Shown here: positions 43,907-55,339 of the stretch, piece by piece
Layout of the letters: every line of letters starts with the position of its first letter
Position numbering within the stretch: position 1 is the first letter of the stretch
NCBI GenBank assembly: GCA_038277395.1
Contig: CM076196.1
Location: forward strand, 92,008,236 to 92,072,235
Reading direction: 5' to 3'
DNA length: 64,000 nucleotides
Source of the DNA: Dryocosmus kuriphilus
Taxonomy: Eukaryota > Arthropoda > Insecta > Hymenoptera > Cynipidae
Notes under the pieces: model-generated
The model's input: the letters and a program-made list of their open reading frames with translations, nothing else
What the model was told of the DNA's origin: nothing
The model's database searches: none
Made by a program: the position numbers and the translations under genes

Positions 43907-43936
43907 CTGATGAGGATAGTATAACACTATCGAAAC
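43907..43936 (+). ncRNA. hammerhead ribozyme-like motif at Penelope 3' end
   Basis: The sequence reads CTGATGA (43,907-913), one extra G, GATAGT, loop ATAAC, ACTATC (perfect 6-bp stem II), then GAAAC (932-936). The two core boxes and stem II are those of hammerhead ribozymes, and Penelope-like elements are known to carry them. Stems I and III and the cleavage triplet were not established by eye. The extra G between the core and the stem is a deviation to keep in mind. Confidence 0.6.
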
Positions 43937-44399
43937 GCTGTAATAAAGTAGAGATTCTATTGAGCTGCCTGGAAAAGTAAAAAAAAAAAAAAACATTTAT
44001 TTTTTTTTTATTTGAAACAAAAATAAACAATATATCAGCATGAATTATTCAAAATACTGGAGCCGACAAAACTGACCAATCGCACAAGTCTCCACCTAGC
44101 GGCTGTTTCCTTCTCCAGTTCTTATTTATGTATATCCCTATATTTATTTAAGGTCTTTTAAAATAATAGTGTCGTCAAAACACGTAAAAACATAGTACTG
44201 GTCAGCTTACGTCGTCAGGACGATTCCTACACAGATAGCTCAGGTAACGAATAAATTATTAATTTTTTTCATGATTTCATATTTTTTTAATTGATAAAAT
44301 TTGAAGCACGTGTTTTACGATAAATTGATGACTGAAAATGTTTAATACCTTTTAATGCAAGCTTCCATACCGGGATCGATTTCTCAGGCTGGAGTCAAT

Positions 44400-44780
44400 T
44401 TTCACTGCGGCTCACTCGCTGCCATATTGGATCTCCAATCTTGAGATTTAAAATTTTGACATTCAACTTTTATTCCATATTTATACAAATCCTTCCAAAC
44501 CTTGAAATAATGGCCGCCTTATTCGATCCTTTGGCTTAAATTATTAAATTATGACACTAAATTGAAAGTAAGTGAAGTCTGAAATTCCATTCTACTATGT
44601 TTTATATAAATATGTAAAAATTTTGAAATTTCGGCCGCCACATTATATTGACAATTTTGAATTTTCAAGTTTTTGACATTAAATTAAACCTAATATGTAA
44701 AAGAAAATAATTTTTTCCGTCATATTATATCCACCATTTTGGATTTTTAGGTTTTGATAATTATGTACTTAAAGTCAGCG
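44400..44780. repeat. degenerate tandem repeat, units of about 95-120 bp
   Basis: GCTGCCATATTGGAT (44,411), GCCGCCTTATTCGAT, GCCGCCACATTATAT and CCGTCATATTATAT recur at irregular spacing, each followed by a TTTTGA.ATTTT...TTTTGACATT-like stretch. Highly diverged. Confidence 0.55.
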
Positions 44781-44799
44781 AACCCAAAACTGAAATATT

Positions 44800-46540
44800 T
44801 AAGAACGGCGACATTTTATATGTGTGGTTAAGCGCGTTTATCTGGGAAGTTTAAAGTGGATTTATGCTAGGAAGATCGAGTACAGATCAGATTTTTATTT
44901 CGTGATAGATTCTAGAAACTAGTTTGAGAGTTGGCAAAAACGTTTGCTACGCATTTTCCAATCTGAAAAAAAACTGTTTACAAAGTGAATAGAGGTAAAC
45001 TGTAGGAAGTTTTGACAGAGCACGCACTCAATGCAATGATTGGCTTCTGAACGTAATATTGTTAATCAAAGTAATTGCTTAATGAAGGACTGGCGTGGGG
45101 TAGCGAAAAAATATTGTAACGTCCCTCTAAGATTATTTTTTTTTTTATTCTTACATTCCATAATATTTGTGTCAATAAGAGCATTCTTCTCTCTCTCTCT
45201 GTTTCTCCATCTGACAACCAAAAGATGGCAAAGGGTACACAGAAAGAGTGGTTCTCAATAGCCAATCATAAATTTAAGAATGACATCTCTCTCTCTGTAA
45301 ATTGATTTCGTGATCGCTTTACCGGTAGATGTACGATGTGTGGTAAATATGACGCGTGACCCACTTAGGTACAACCTAAAGTGTTCTAATAGAGAACGGA
45401 TGTGAAAGTCAATATTCACAAACTCGCTGTACATTTTCCGAGGTAGGTGCCTCTTACTTCCACGATTTTAAAAAGAAGTTACATCGAGATGATTGTCACT
45501 CTTGGCAGGCTTATCACATGGCACTTGTTATTGGTCTCTTGCCGTGCTTATCACACGGCACTTGTCGCACCGCCCTTGTTCTTGTGGGTGTTGCTCTTGG
45601 CATGCTTGTCGCCACTTGTCACATATGCTTATAATCCAATACGAGCCCCCCAGTTCAACATAATCCAAGGTCTTGAAGTCAAGTCATATTCCAGTATAAG
45701 TTCAAGTTCTTCAAGTCAAGTTCCAATACAATTTCAATTGCAAGGTCAAGTTCAACATACATCGAATTCCAGTTCCATTTCTAGGGCGAGTCAAGTACCA
45801 GTTTTCACGCATAGGAATTCTGTTCCTACTTGAGAGATCACCATTCACTACATTCTCCTGCGGGAACCCTCTGATGCAGGCAACATGCGTTGTGTTTCTG
45901 TTTCCAGAACACAACCGAGGAACCCAAAAAAAAAACCAATCCACGTCGTCAAATCCAATTCCAGAAATTTATACTTATCCTCAACTAATGTAAAATCTTT
46001 CGAAAAGAGAATTTGATTAACAACTCTATATAGTATTACAAGGAAAGTTTACTACTAATTCATATAGCCTTTTACCGTTTCCTTAGACCTGAACCTTCAG
46101 TTCTGAAGATAAAAGGGGTGAGTTAATAAATATAAATATTTCATTTCACTATCTGGAAAATAAGGTTTTGACAACCAGGATCGTCGCTTGTGTCTCTCTT
46201 CTCGAAGGACAGCGAAGAGATCCTTGCACAGAGTTAGATTGGAATAGCTTTCTATTCTGAAAGGGCTATAGAAGAGGGTCGTCGCTTGCGTTTCAAATAT
46301 CGAAGGACAGCAAAGGGATCCTTGCGCAGAGTTAGGTTGGCTAGAGTGAAAGCCACGAACCGTATTCGAATTGAATTTCCTTTCACCAACCGAGCGATAC
46401 GCGAACCAAATACTAAAGATCGAATCCACTCGTGAGTTCTTTTTCGAATATATGCACTACGGACTTTACCCGAACTATTCTCTGCCATGAGAGTTGTAAT
46501 GTGTCAGTTTCGATTGCACGTTACATGCATTTGTCGATAA
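44800..46540. other. intronic stretch upstream of the gypsy LTR
   Basis: No gene is recognised. Positions 45,495-45,790 hold short repeated words (CTTATCACAYGGCACTTGT twice; AAGTCAAGTTC-like words several times). A roughly 93-bp unit is imperfectly repeated at 46,183 and 46,276 (both with TCGAAGGACAGC, GATCCTTGC and CAGAGTTAG). This may be older LTR or leader sequence. Confidence 0.45.
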
Positions 46541-46542
46541 CA

Positions 46543-47587
46543 TTTTATTTTGTAAACAACTCCTCTCCTCTTCGCGGAGACCCTCGCGAGAATAAAGTCC
46601 CGGCAGAAGTCAACTATTTCTGAGAACTCTATCAGTCTTCGCTTTTTGTATCTAGTCATCATTTGTAATTGTTGAAATTTCTGTGGGTTGGAATTAAGAG
46701 TCTCAAATAGTAGTCTGACGTTTTCGCATCATTTCTTTGCTTTATTTACCTGTTGACGGTCCAAGCCACCGGAGATGAATGTAGAAGGGGAGAATGCAAC
46801 GTGAAGACGTCATCACTTCCATCTGGATGGAGTACAGGCCAGGCCGTGTCACATGGAACCGAACGATTAGGAATGCAGCCAGCTGATGCGCAACATGGGC
46901 AATGCACATATGAGATTCCCACCTTTGAATCGACCGCGACCGTGAAGTGGTGGGGCATGAATATAGTGACGAGATCTCTCAGGTGATAAGGAGGCGACTT
47001 CCCTTGAGTTACCATCAGGCCTCGGCAAAAAAGGGTTACGCGATCCAACGAGGCGTGGCGATGGATGCGCAGCAGGACGGAAGTTTACCGCCGAAATCCT
47101 TGTAGAAAACACCTTCAATGTAAGACGGCCAACGCTTTTTGTAATAAAGATAAAGCGGAGCGTTCGGCGGGCATGTTTTGCCGACGCTCATTTCCTAGTT
47201 TAGAGTCGTTCCAGCGCGGAATCGTTCTTCTGATTTGTAAAGTAGAGTTGTTTAGTGCTTTACGGATATTCTTATAAGATTATCTGTTTGAACTCTTTGT
47301 TCATTTACTTTTAACTTGACTGACTTTAATTCGCTTACATTTTCTTATTTCTAAAATATATATTTTGTTCCATGTAAATTTCATTTGTCTATAACTTATT
47401 TCATAGTTAATCAACCCCCTCTCTCCCTCTTTGTATAGTTGATTAGTAATTTTTACTCACGCCACTCTCCGAAGTTCGGAGCTAAGTCAGAACTTAGCTA
47501 TCAGTCAGAATTTTTTATAAGTTTGAAGTTTAAAAATATTTTTTATCTAATGGCTTCCCTAAAATAAGTGGGAAACACCATACAAAA
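46543..47587 (+). repeat. 5' LTR of a Ty3/gypsy element
   Basis: Matches 58,999-59,940 along its length in direct orientation. Shared words include CTCTTCGCGGAG, CCCTCGCGAGA, CCATCTGGATGGAGTACA, GCGATCCAACGAGGCG, AAGTCGTTCCAGCG (with one change here), GTTTAGTGCTTTACGG and TCACGCCA. The two LTRs differ by many substitutions and indels, so the insertion is old. It is followed at 47,588 by TGGCGCCCGAC, a primer-binding site. Confidence 0.85.
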
Positions 47588-47605
47588 TGGCGCCCGACAA
47601 AAGTG
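47588..47605 (+). promoter_or_regulatory. primer-binding site of the gypsy element
   Basis: TGGCGCCCGACAAAAGTGG starts one base after the 5' LTR. TGGCGCC is the usual beginning of a tRNA primer-binding site in Ty3/gypsy and retroviral elements. Confidence 0.7.
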
Positions 47606-50480
47606 GTTAGTATATTTTGTTGTTGAGGAGGAGAAGAGAAGGGTTTTATTTGTTTTACTGATTATTCCTTTGTGATATATTTACAAATGTTTCATGATTT
47701 TATGCACTGATTTTTTTGATAATTTTATGTACTGATTTTTCCGACGATTTTATGCAAAGTATGATTATATATATATATTGTTTATTTCCTTGGAAGTGGC
47801 TTGGTGGTGCGGTTTTAAACACGATTATATGCCAATTTGGTGTATGCTAGTAGAAAAGTGCGCCAAAATTCCGATCGCTCAGAGAAAACCGCGTAAAATT
47901 AGTGTAGATCGCGTCCTGGGTAGCGTCAAGTGCAATTTTTCGCGGCGTGGTCGAGAGCAAGCTTCCCGGGGTGCATAGATGGGCGTAAAGTATACACGGG
48001 ACTTCAAAAACACTCATAAGCTCTCGGTTTTGCTCGTTGCGGAGAGCTCACTTCGAGGCGGCCACACTTCGAGTTATGCCAGGCCAATTGCCTATCACAT
48101 ATGACAGGCCGCCGCGATACAAAACATTCCACGTCTTCCTAATAAAGTGCTATTATGCGTTCTAGTGCAAATGTATCTGTCGATCCTTCTCTATAGTATG
48201 CGGGGGCTGACTCAAAAAAATGTTAAGGTGTTTTATTTCTTTTGAATTTACTTATTTTTGACAGGACCAGTTAAGTTTTTTTTTATGGATTTTGCATTGT
48301 AGTGAGTTAGAGTTACGGATCTTGGTATTAGGAAGAATATTTTTACGTGTAGAGTAGACTGCGGCAAGACTAAGTAATTGAGGCCATGCTTCTTATCGCA
48401 GGCTTGAGAAGAGGACCTAACTGGGAAAAACTGTAACGGCATGAGACATGCAACGAAATTCCGTCACGCCCGGCCGGTATATACAGTGCGGAGTTGGCCC
48501 CCTCCACTAAGGTACACAGCAGCTTTCTATTTTCCCCCCCCCCCCCTCTCTATCTCTCTCTCAAACTTTCTCTTTCTAAAGCGGAAAACGAATTTCGCTC
48601 TAACCTTCGTTTGCGTGAACGCCATAAGGAAGATTTAAGTGTACATATTTGTATGCTTCTTCATTTAATTCAAACTGCTACTTTTTATTCTATCCATGTT
48701 TCTTATATGAAACGAAATATATATTCAATTATTATTGATTTTTTATGAAGCCGAGCTAGCTTACATATGGACTCATTGTGAAATTATTCTTCTAATAAAT
48801 ATAAATTCAATAACAATCACTTTCGGGCTTCGCTCTTAAGGGCAGATTAACTATACTCTTTTTTATACGTCATTCGATTATGCGATAGGAGCATAGCTTC
48901 TGTCGGCGGTCCGGTGATCCCTTTACCTTTTCTTTCTCTATGGTCAATGGGATTCAATTGTGTGGATGGACTGCAAGTGGTACTGAGAGATTTACGCTTT
49001 GACAGAGAATATTAAGTGTGAGTACCCACGAAATAGTGATTCCTATTTTATTTGTTCTTTGTTACGAATTCTTACTCTTGGATTCTGATTCGGTTGTAAG
49101 AAAACCTCGTTTTCATTTTGTCTAAGTAGAAATTACGAATCGGGATAATTAAATTGAAAGGGTGGACTTACGTGGAGTAATTTTGAATGTTCTGTTAGTT
49201 TGAGAATTATTTGAGATTTTTTATTTCCGTTTTAAGGATTATGTTTTCTTTCTTCCGGACAGAATACTTTTTTTTTTTTTTCAGTAAACGAGGTCTGCTA
49301 GTTTTTGGAGTATCACTTTCTGAATTTTTAAACAGAAAGGATTAATTGTTTGAAGTTAGGCTTTAATTTATTTTTTGAATCTGAGACTGAGGGTCTTGTT
49401 TTATTTGTAGACTTTAGGACTTCGCTTATTCTTAAACAGGTATTAGATTTCTTCCATATTTCCTTCTTTTTACAAAGAGAATGTACACATGGGGAAAGGT
49501 TTCTTTTCTCTCTTCTTATCTTAAACAGTTATTAGATTTATTTTATGTTCCCTTCTTTTTACGAAGAGAATGGATACATGGGAAATGGTTTCTTTTCTCT
49601 CTTCTCCTTTAAAAATTTTTGCGACTGAATAAAATTTGGTTGACATTTAATTCAAGAAATAGAACCACGTTCTCTTTAACTTGGGTATAGTTGGAGGTGT
49701 AATTTCTTTCTTTGACTGATGATCCTGTTCTTTTTTTAAGGGGGCCGTACTATTTGACGGCCGCCTTTTTAAGCCCTTTTCGGGATTCCTTTTGTGCGTC
49801 ATTAAATAGCAGACGGTTGAAATTTATGCAACATATTTACCTTTATTTAAACATAATATAAAATTTTCTTGAATGAGAATATTGTATTTTATGGCTATTA
49901 TAGCTCTCTAAAGACAGCACTGTAAAAAAAAGGTATCAAATGACCAACACGATTCCGGCTGTTCTGCTCATTAGAAATTGAAGATTCAAATTGGTTATTA
50001 ATCTGTATACAAGTGGCTATAGCTGATAGAATATTTAAGTCAAAAACTTGAAAATTTTATCCTATTAAAATTTTTTTTTAAGTTCCTGCATTTTCTTCGA
50101 GGAATTTAAGTTGATAAAAAAAACTGTGATAAATATCCCTAAGATTTTGATACCATCTGTAACTATGTGTCTACTGAACATGTCACTCAAGCTTGAGCGC
50201 AATCTGTTAAGTAGATTTTTATAAATCGTGTTAGACAATTTGAAAAATGCAGTTCTGTGAAAAACGAAGTTAAGGATTCAAGTGGGCCGTGCGAGCTCCA
50301 AACAGCTGCTCCTTTAAATAGCTCTTACCTCTTAATAATTAGAATACGGGGAATTCCTTTCATAGGCATATTCTAGGGATGATTTGGAAGCAATTAAGCC
50401 GAAAAAATCGATTGCTCGAACCCGACACATAGTATGACACCTTTAAATTACAATTATGGAAAATCGACGGGATCTCAAGT
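47606..50480. other. gypsy leader and inserted sequence, non-coding
   Basis: No convincing gene. Positions 48,430-48,900 have LTR-like signals: TATATACAGTGCGG at 48,478 (TATA-like), a poly-C run at 48,533, and AATAAATATAAATT at 48,796, so a second, nested LTR may lie here. A roughly 90-bp unit is tandemly duplicated at 49,430-49,607. Confidence 0.45.
49430..49607. repeat. tandem duplication of about 90 bp
   Basis: Two units share TTAAACAG.TATTAGATTT, TTCCTTCTTTTTAC.AAGAGA, ACATGGG.AA.GGTTTC and TTTTCTCTCTTCT. Confidence 0.9.
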
Positions 50481-50485
50481 GATTA

Positions 50486-52508
50486 ATGGACCTTGGTACG
50501 AACAGGATTCAAAGGATATTGTACGCTTATTTCGTTAACAATCAGCCTTCAGTGGAGGTCATTCTGGATAGAGCAGTGAGATGTTTTCAAAGATTTGTGG
50601 GCGAGGTGGAATGGGCAAGGTTTGATGAAGACACATCAAACCAAGTACCATTCCAACCCGCAAGACGTAGAATTCCCTTCGACTCTTCTATAGCAAATAA
50701 AGAAGCATTTTGCAATGGTGTCGAATTCATTCCTTCTTCAGTTAGGCGTAGCGCACCTTTGCCTTGAATACCGGCTCTACAGTTTCCACCAAAGACAGTT
50801 AGTACTGCACCTTCAGTGGCTGGCCGAGCAGGAAGTAGGACACCAGTTCCTGTTTTTACTTTAATCGTGACGTCAACAATAACTACAACCATGGCTAGTA
50901 TTTAAAGTATTACGGATACCTCACATGGAGAGGGTGGTGAATCCCTCACATGTTTTGACCGCTCAGTCAGATGTCGAATTTTTCGAGGAAGAGGAGTTCG
51001 GTGCAACCTCAAATGGGATGCAACCCCCCCCCCCCCCCCATCTCCTCAACGACATTTGGTAACATAGGCAGGGCCTCAAATTGCGCATATCCAGGCGGCA
51101 CAGATACAAGGGGTGTTAGGATTCCTTCAAATGACCCTCTCATGGTCCAGCATATCGGGCGGTCAGCCTATAGGTATGATGACCCACAGGCAGACCCCAA
51201 TTTTACTTGCGCATTTCTGCCGGTAATGACGGTTCACTTAACCAGTACGGTAATATTGCAGAAACATCAGCAAGTGGTTTTGCAAAATACGGGTCCTTTT
51301 GCTGGGCATACGGGCCCACAGGTATCAACGTCACATTATGAAACGAGGAATGGTACATATACCGGCTTACAAAATTTCGACTTGCATATAGGAAAAACTA
51401 TCGAACCAATTAACCCGGGCTATCAGAATAGAAACCACATGATGTAGACAAGACTCATTCGTGATTTCAGGCCCATGACTTTCGGGAAGATTTTCCAGAC
51501 CAACGGATTGATTTCTCCAGACATAACCCGGACATAATCTTTTGTATAGGGTCGAGGAGGATAGAGCTATTGATTTTCTAAGTCCGTGGGAAGTTCTATT
51601 GACTATTCCATTACTCCTTGACGGTACTGCGTTGGTCTAGTTTCGGCATATAACAAACACCTTTGGCGTTCTAGGCCTCACTTTGAATTTGATTTATGTA
51701 CAAGATATGGCGATATTGATTATCAAAAATGCTTAGAAGAACAAATTATAGTTCGAGGGCAAGGCCCAGATGCGTCTAGAGTAGACTAACTTACGTTATG
51801 ATGGGTCTTTATAGACCTTATCCACGTCCGATACCTCTGGAAGAACAGCTTGACAGAGCATATCTCAATATGGCTATCCGACTAGATGCACAGTTAGATG
51901 CCGCGATTTCAAATCATACAACGAATTGTCGGCTTTAGCGCAAGACTAAGAGAGATCTGCCACGAGAGAAGACGAAGAGGTGTTACCAGTTCGACCGAAA
52001 AATTAATTTTTGTCGGAATATGCGTATAGACCGAGTAAATCCAAGCCAATAAAGAACTTTGATAGAAAGAGGAACGAAATTACGGTTACAAACATTAGTA
52101 CTGACGAACCGAAAAAGGAGTCAGCTATCGAACTTTTGAAAAATCGAATTAAAATGAGTCGACGGACTGTTGCCAGATAAGAGCAACAAAAGGGACAATG
52201 AGGGTGTTAGTTAATTGTCTACCATAGTCTCAGATTTGCTAAAACAAGTGAAAGATCTTAAGGACATGGGTCAAGTTAGTACCGAAACTAGAGGAGGAAC
52301 CGGGTACTCTGTGGCAGTGACTTGGGATTACTCGGGTAGCAATAAGAGCGAAGGTAGGAGAGAGCGCAGCAAGAGTAATTTTAAATATTTCAATTGTTCG
52401 AGGGCAGGTCACTCTTTCCGTAACTGTCGGGAAAGGAAACGGCTGTTCTATTTCTGGTGCTGGGCGCACAATGTGACTAAAAGACATTGCTCTAAATGTA
52501 AGGCTTAG
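50486..52508 (+). pseudogene. Ty3/gypsy gag remnant with zinc knuckle
   Basis: Pieces in several frames: FVGEVEWARFDEDTSNQVPF (50,600), a region with QPQMGCNPPPPP near a long C tract (51,010), FEFDLCTRYGDIDYQKCLEE (51,680; capsid block), EEQLDRAYLNMAIRLDAQLD (51,845), and FNCSRAGHSFRNCRERKRLF (52,390). The last is a CCHC knuckle whose first Cys is replaced by Tyr. A second Cys-rich motif (FWCWAHNVTKRHCSKC) follows. Numerous stops. It lies between the LTRs at 46.5 and 59 kb. Confidence 0.7.
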
Positions 52509-52559
52509 GGAAACGAAGCGGGGAAGAAGAACCAGGACCCCTAGTTCCTCCCGCGGTCG

Positions 52560-53150
52560 TTGGGGGTGTTAATAGTCACAATATTAACACCACGTCCTGT
52601 CCAAAATTCATTAATTCGGTCACTTTCGAAAACATGCAATAATATTATAGTCCATGGTGGACATTTTATCCAGAAAGACGAAGTTTCAAGAATAGATAGG
52701 TTAGTCGAGCCAACTCGTAGTTGTTTTTCGGGGTTTGGGGGAGGCTTTTCCGGCTCTATCAATGAATTTGAGGTCCGGGACTTGGATGAGGAAGAGACGG
52801 CACGGGACGGTATGTCTGTGGTTTTAAGTAACGTAGAAATTCCTTTGTGTGGGGAAATTGGCATAGAAGACAAGGTTACACGTATGTTTGCTAAACTTAG
52901 GATCGGGCCAGAGGAGTTATTTGTGCTCATAGACGGAGAATCATATCTCGGTGACTCTGGGCGAAGAACATATCATCCACTATGGTAAAGGTGACATAGT
53001 GACAATGAATGCGGAACAAGTCGACACACAGGAAGAGAGAATCGTTCATTATGGTAACAGGGACATAGTGGCGATGGAAGCGGAACAAGTCCAGACAGGG
53101 GAAATGTGTTGCGGTATTGTAGAGTTTGTGAGGCGGCCTTTTACCTAATG
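52560..53150 (+). pseudogene. Ty3/gypsy protease region (tentative) with in-frame duplication
   Basis: The frame includes EIPLCGEIGIEDKVTRMF and FVLIDGESYLGD, where a retroviral-type protease would have the 'LIDTGA' active site. Here it reads LIDGES, so Thr-Gly-Ala is altered. In the next frame HYGKGDIVTMNAEQV is followed by HYGNRDIVAMEAEQV, an imperfect 72-bp tandem duplication. The assignment rests on position between gag and RT. Confidence 0.45.
52972..53105. repeat. imperfect 72-bp tandem duplication in the protease region
   Basis: Two units share CATTATGGTAA / CACTATGGTAAAG starts, GACATAGTGRC and GCGGAACAAGTC. Both are open in the same frame. Confidence 0.8.
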
Positions 53151-53386
53151 ATATAGGTAGTGGTTCTTTAAAGCCTCCAAAAAGGTAAAGATAAAAGGTA
53201 TTCAATAGCCCAGGCACCAGGCACCATACAGGCAATTTTCTTCAGCAAAGACAAAAAAATTACGAAATTACAAACGATACGATACGGCAGTAGATACTAG
53301 ATAAAAGGTAATCGGTAGTACTCGAGAAAAGTTAAGAGAAACCGAAAAGAAATAGCCAACTCAGTCATAAGGTAGAGGGGGATGTT

Positions 53387-55335
53387 CGAATAAATTTTTG
53401 GCAGGACCCATTTAAATATACAAAATAAAATTGACAATTTATTAATAACTGTATCAAGCCGAGAAGATATTACAGGAATTATGTGAGAAAAACAAGTCTA
53501 CTTCAAAATAAATAATAACAACAATGATAATATAATACATTAGTGATAAATAAATAAATGAGTGGGGGGGGGGGGGGGGGGGGTCGCTAATATAACCGAA
53601 TTTAGGAGATAACCAGAGAGTTACATTGTTCAATAGGAAAGGAGGAATTCTTAAAGTAAACTGGTCATAAGAAAGTTTCAAAAGTAGAATATAGCCGGAA
53701 TAAAATCTACGTCAGGTTCAAGAGGGTCAGCAGAAAACAGATCGATAATATTACACGAAAAGATAATCGTGACAAAATTTAGGATAATTAAAATTAAATA
53801 CCAATAGCCACATAGATAATTACAGGAAGAATTTATGGATAATTACTGAAGAAGTGTCGATAATAATACAGAATGAAAGGGGAAAGCCAAAAGAATTACA
53901 TTACATAAGTGAGATCATGAAACTAAAGCATTAGGTAATTATTCTAATACGGAAACATATCAAGGTCGAGAGACTTCGAAGAAATGGGTCGAAATTCACA
54001 GCGGTCAAAAGGAATTACAATTTAAAAGGGGAACAAAGCTAATATTAAATTCGTAGAAGCAGACGTATGAGAGAGTCAGGCATCGGCAAACCATACTTAT
54101 TAATTTATAAGCTACACATTTCACAAAGGCAAACTAGAAATAATAAAAGAATAGTGATAGAGCCAAGGAGTAATCCAACATATCCTCGAATAAAAAAAAG
54201 AGCAAATAAAAGGATAAAACAATAAAATTAATCAAGGAAGTTTGGTTAAATCACGTAAGGATCAAAATCCTACCTTAAGATCTTTAAACAGCTACCACTA
54301 TTGGTCGGCACTTGCAAAATTTACGTAGTGATACCTTGGGTTTACAAGACGTGACTGTTCGTCGGCGTACAGGTCGTGAGTGGGAGATGAACGAACGGGC
54401 GATAGTGACTACACAGAGAGGGGATTGACCGGTGAAAGCAGGGAAGAGAGTGATAGTAGCGCACGAGACTCTAATATACGGATTTCTGCGGCCAAGGGAG
54501 AGAGAGAACGATGACACCCTACCTTCGCTGGTCTGCCTCGCTGTCGTAACTTCCCTTCACGTCCTTCCTTCCTCTCGGTGATTGGCTATTTCCTTAAGCG
54601 TGTATTCTTCTGAGTAGGAATCCGAACCACGGAATTCGAAGCCTCTAAGGGATGGTACAAATACTAGGCGAGGATTGGTGCACGGGATCTTGCGGCCGAC
54701 AAACGTAGGGTGGTTTTCCAAGAAATCCTCAAACATGATTGAGAAACATACAGAAATTAGTACTGTTTCTTCGATAATAAATAAATTTGGCGGAAATACC
54801 TGTCCACTGACAGACTTCGTGATCATTTCGCCCCATACGATAATTTTGGCGGAATTGCCTATCTACAGAAAGATTTTGTGGTCAATTCGCCCCTGAATTT
54901 AGAATAATTGTCTTTTCCTTCTGCGAAATAGGTAATTCGCTCTTGGTCCATTCTCACCAGGAAAAAGCCTTGGATACATAGACGTCCTTGAAGTCAAACC
55001 GGAACTAAAAGGTAACTAGGAGCAACCTGAAGAAAGTTAAATGAATGTCTCTGGACAGTAGAAGGCTCGCTTAAAAAAGGAGGTAACAGCGAATCCTATT
55101 CGATGACGCGACGAGATGGATGAATTTTGGAGTCTCTCCACTCAAGAACACATAAATCCTCGCAATGATTACATAAAAGAATAAAAGGGACCAAAATTAA
55201 CTTATCTTAACTTAAACTGAAGAAATGCAATCATTTCAAAGAGAGTCGAATTTACACGAGTTGTCAAATATTTTCTTTAATGACATTAATTTACGACTTT
55301 AAATGTAGTTATTGTGAAGGTGCAAAACTGCCATA
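53387..55335. repeat. non-coding block splitting the gypsy pol, possibly a solo LTR
   Basis: It begins TGTTCGAATAAATTTTTGG directly after AGGTAGAGGGGGA, a polypurine tract, as a gypsy 3' LTR would. It has no coding, contains a long G run at 53,563 and a 60-65-bp tandem duplication (TTTGGCGGAA..., TTCGCCCC) at 54,786 and 54,848. Protease-like coding ends before it and RT coding starts after it. The right end is undefined. Confidence 0.5.
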
Positions 55336-55339
55336 TCAC

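Larger units (their letters stand above)
42182..43985 (+). mobile_element. Penelope-like element, plus-strand copy, 3' part
   Basis: Starts with APQEPNVHKRLFAEMIYIKK, continuing the RT gene broken by Merlin. The coding region then decays. A 253-bp MITE sits at 43,279-43,531. From about 43,780 to 43,985 the sequence matches the minus-strand copy's 3' end (TCTAATTCTTAGTTCCGTTA, CATTGTCAAATTAATTCTAT, TCTCATTTATCTTAATT) and ends GAGCTGCCTGGAAAAGTAAAA with a poly-A run. This is the usual 3' region of Penelope-like elements in insects. Confidence 0.75.
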
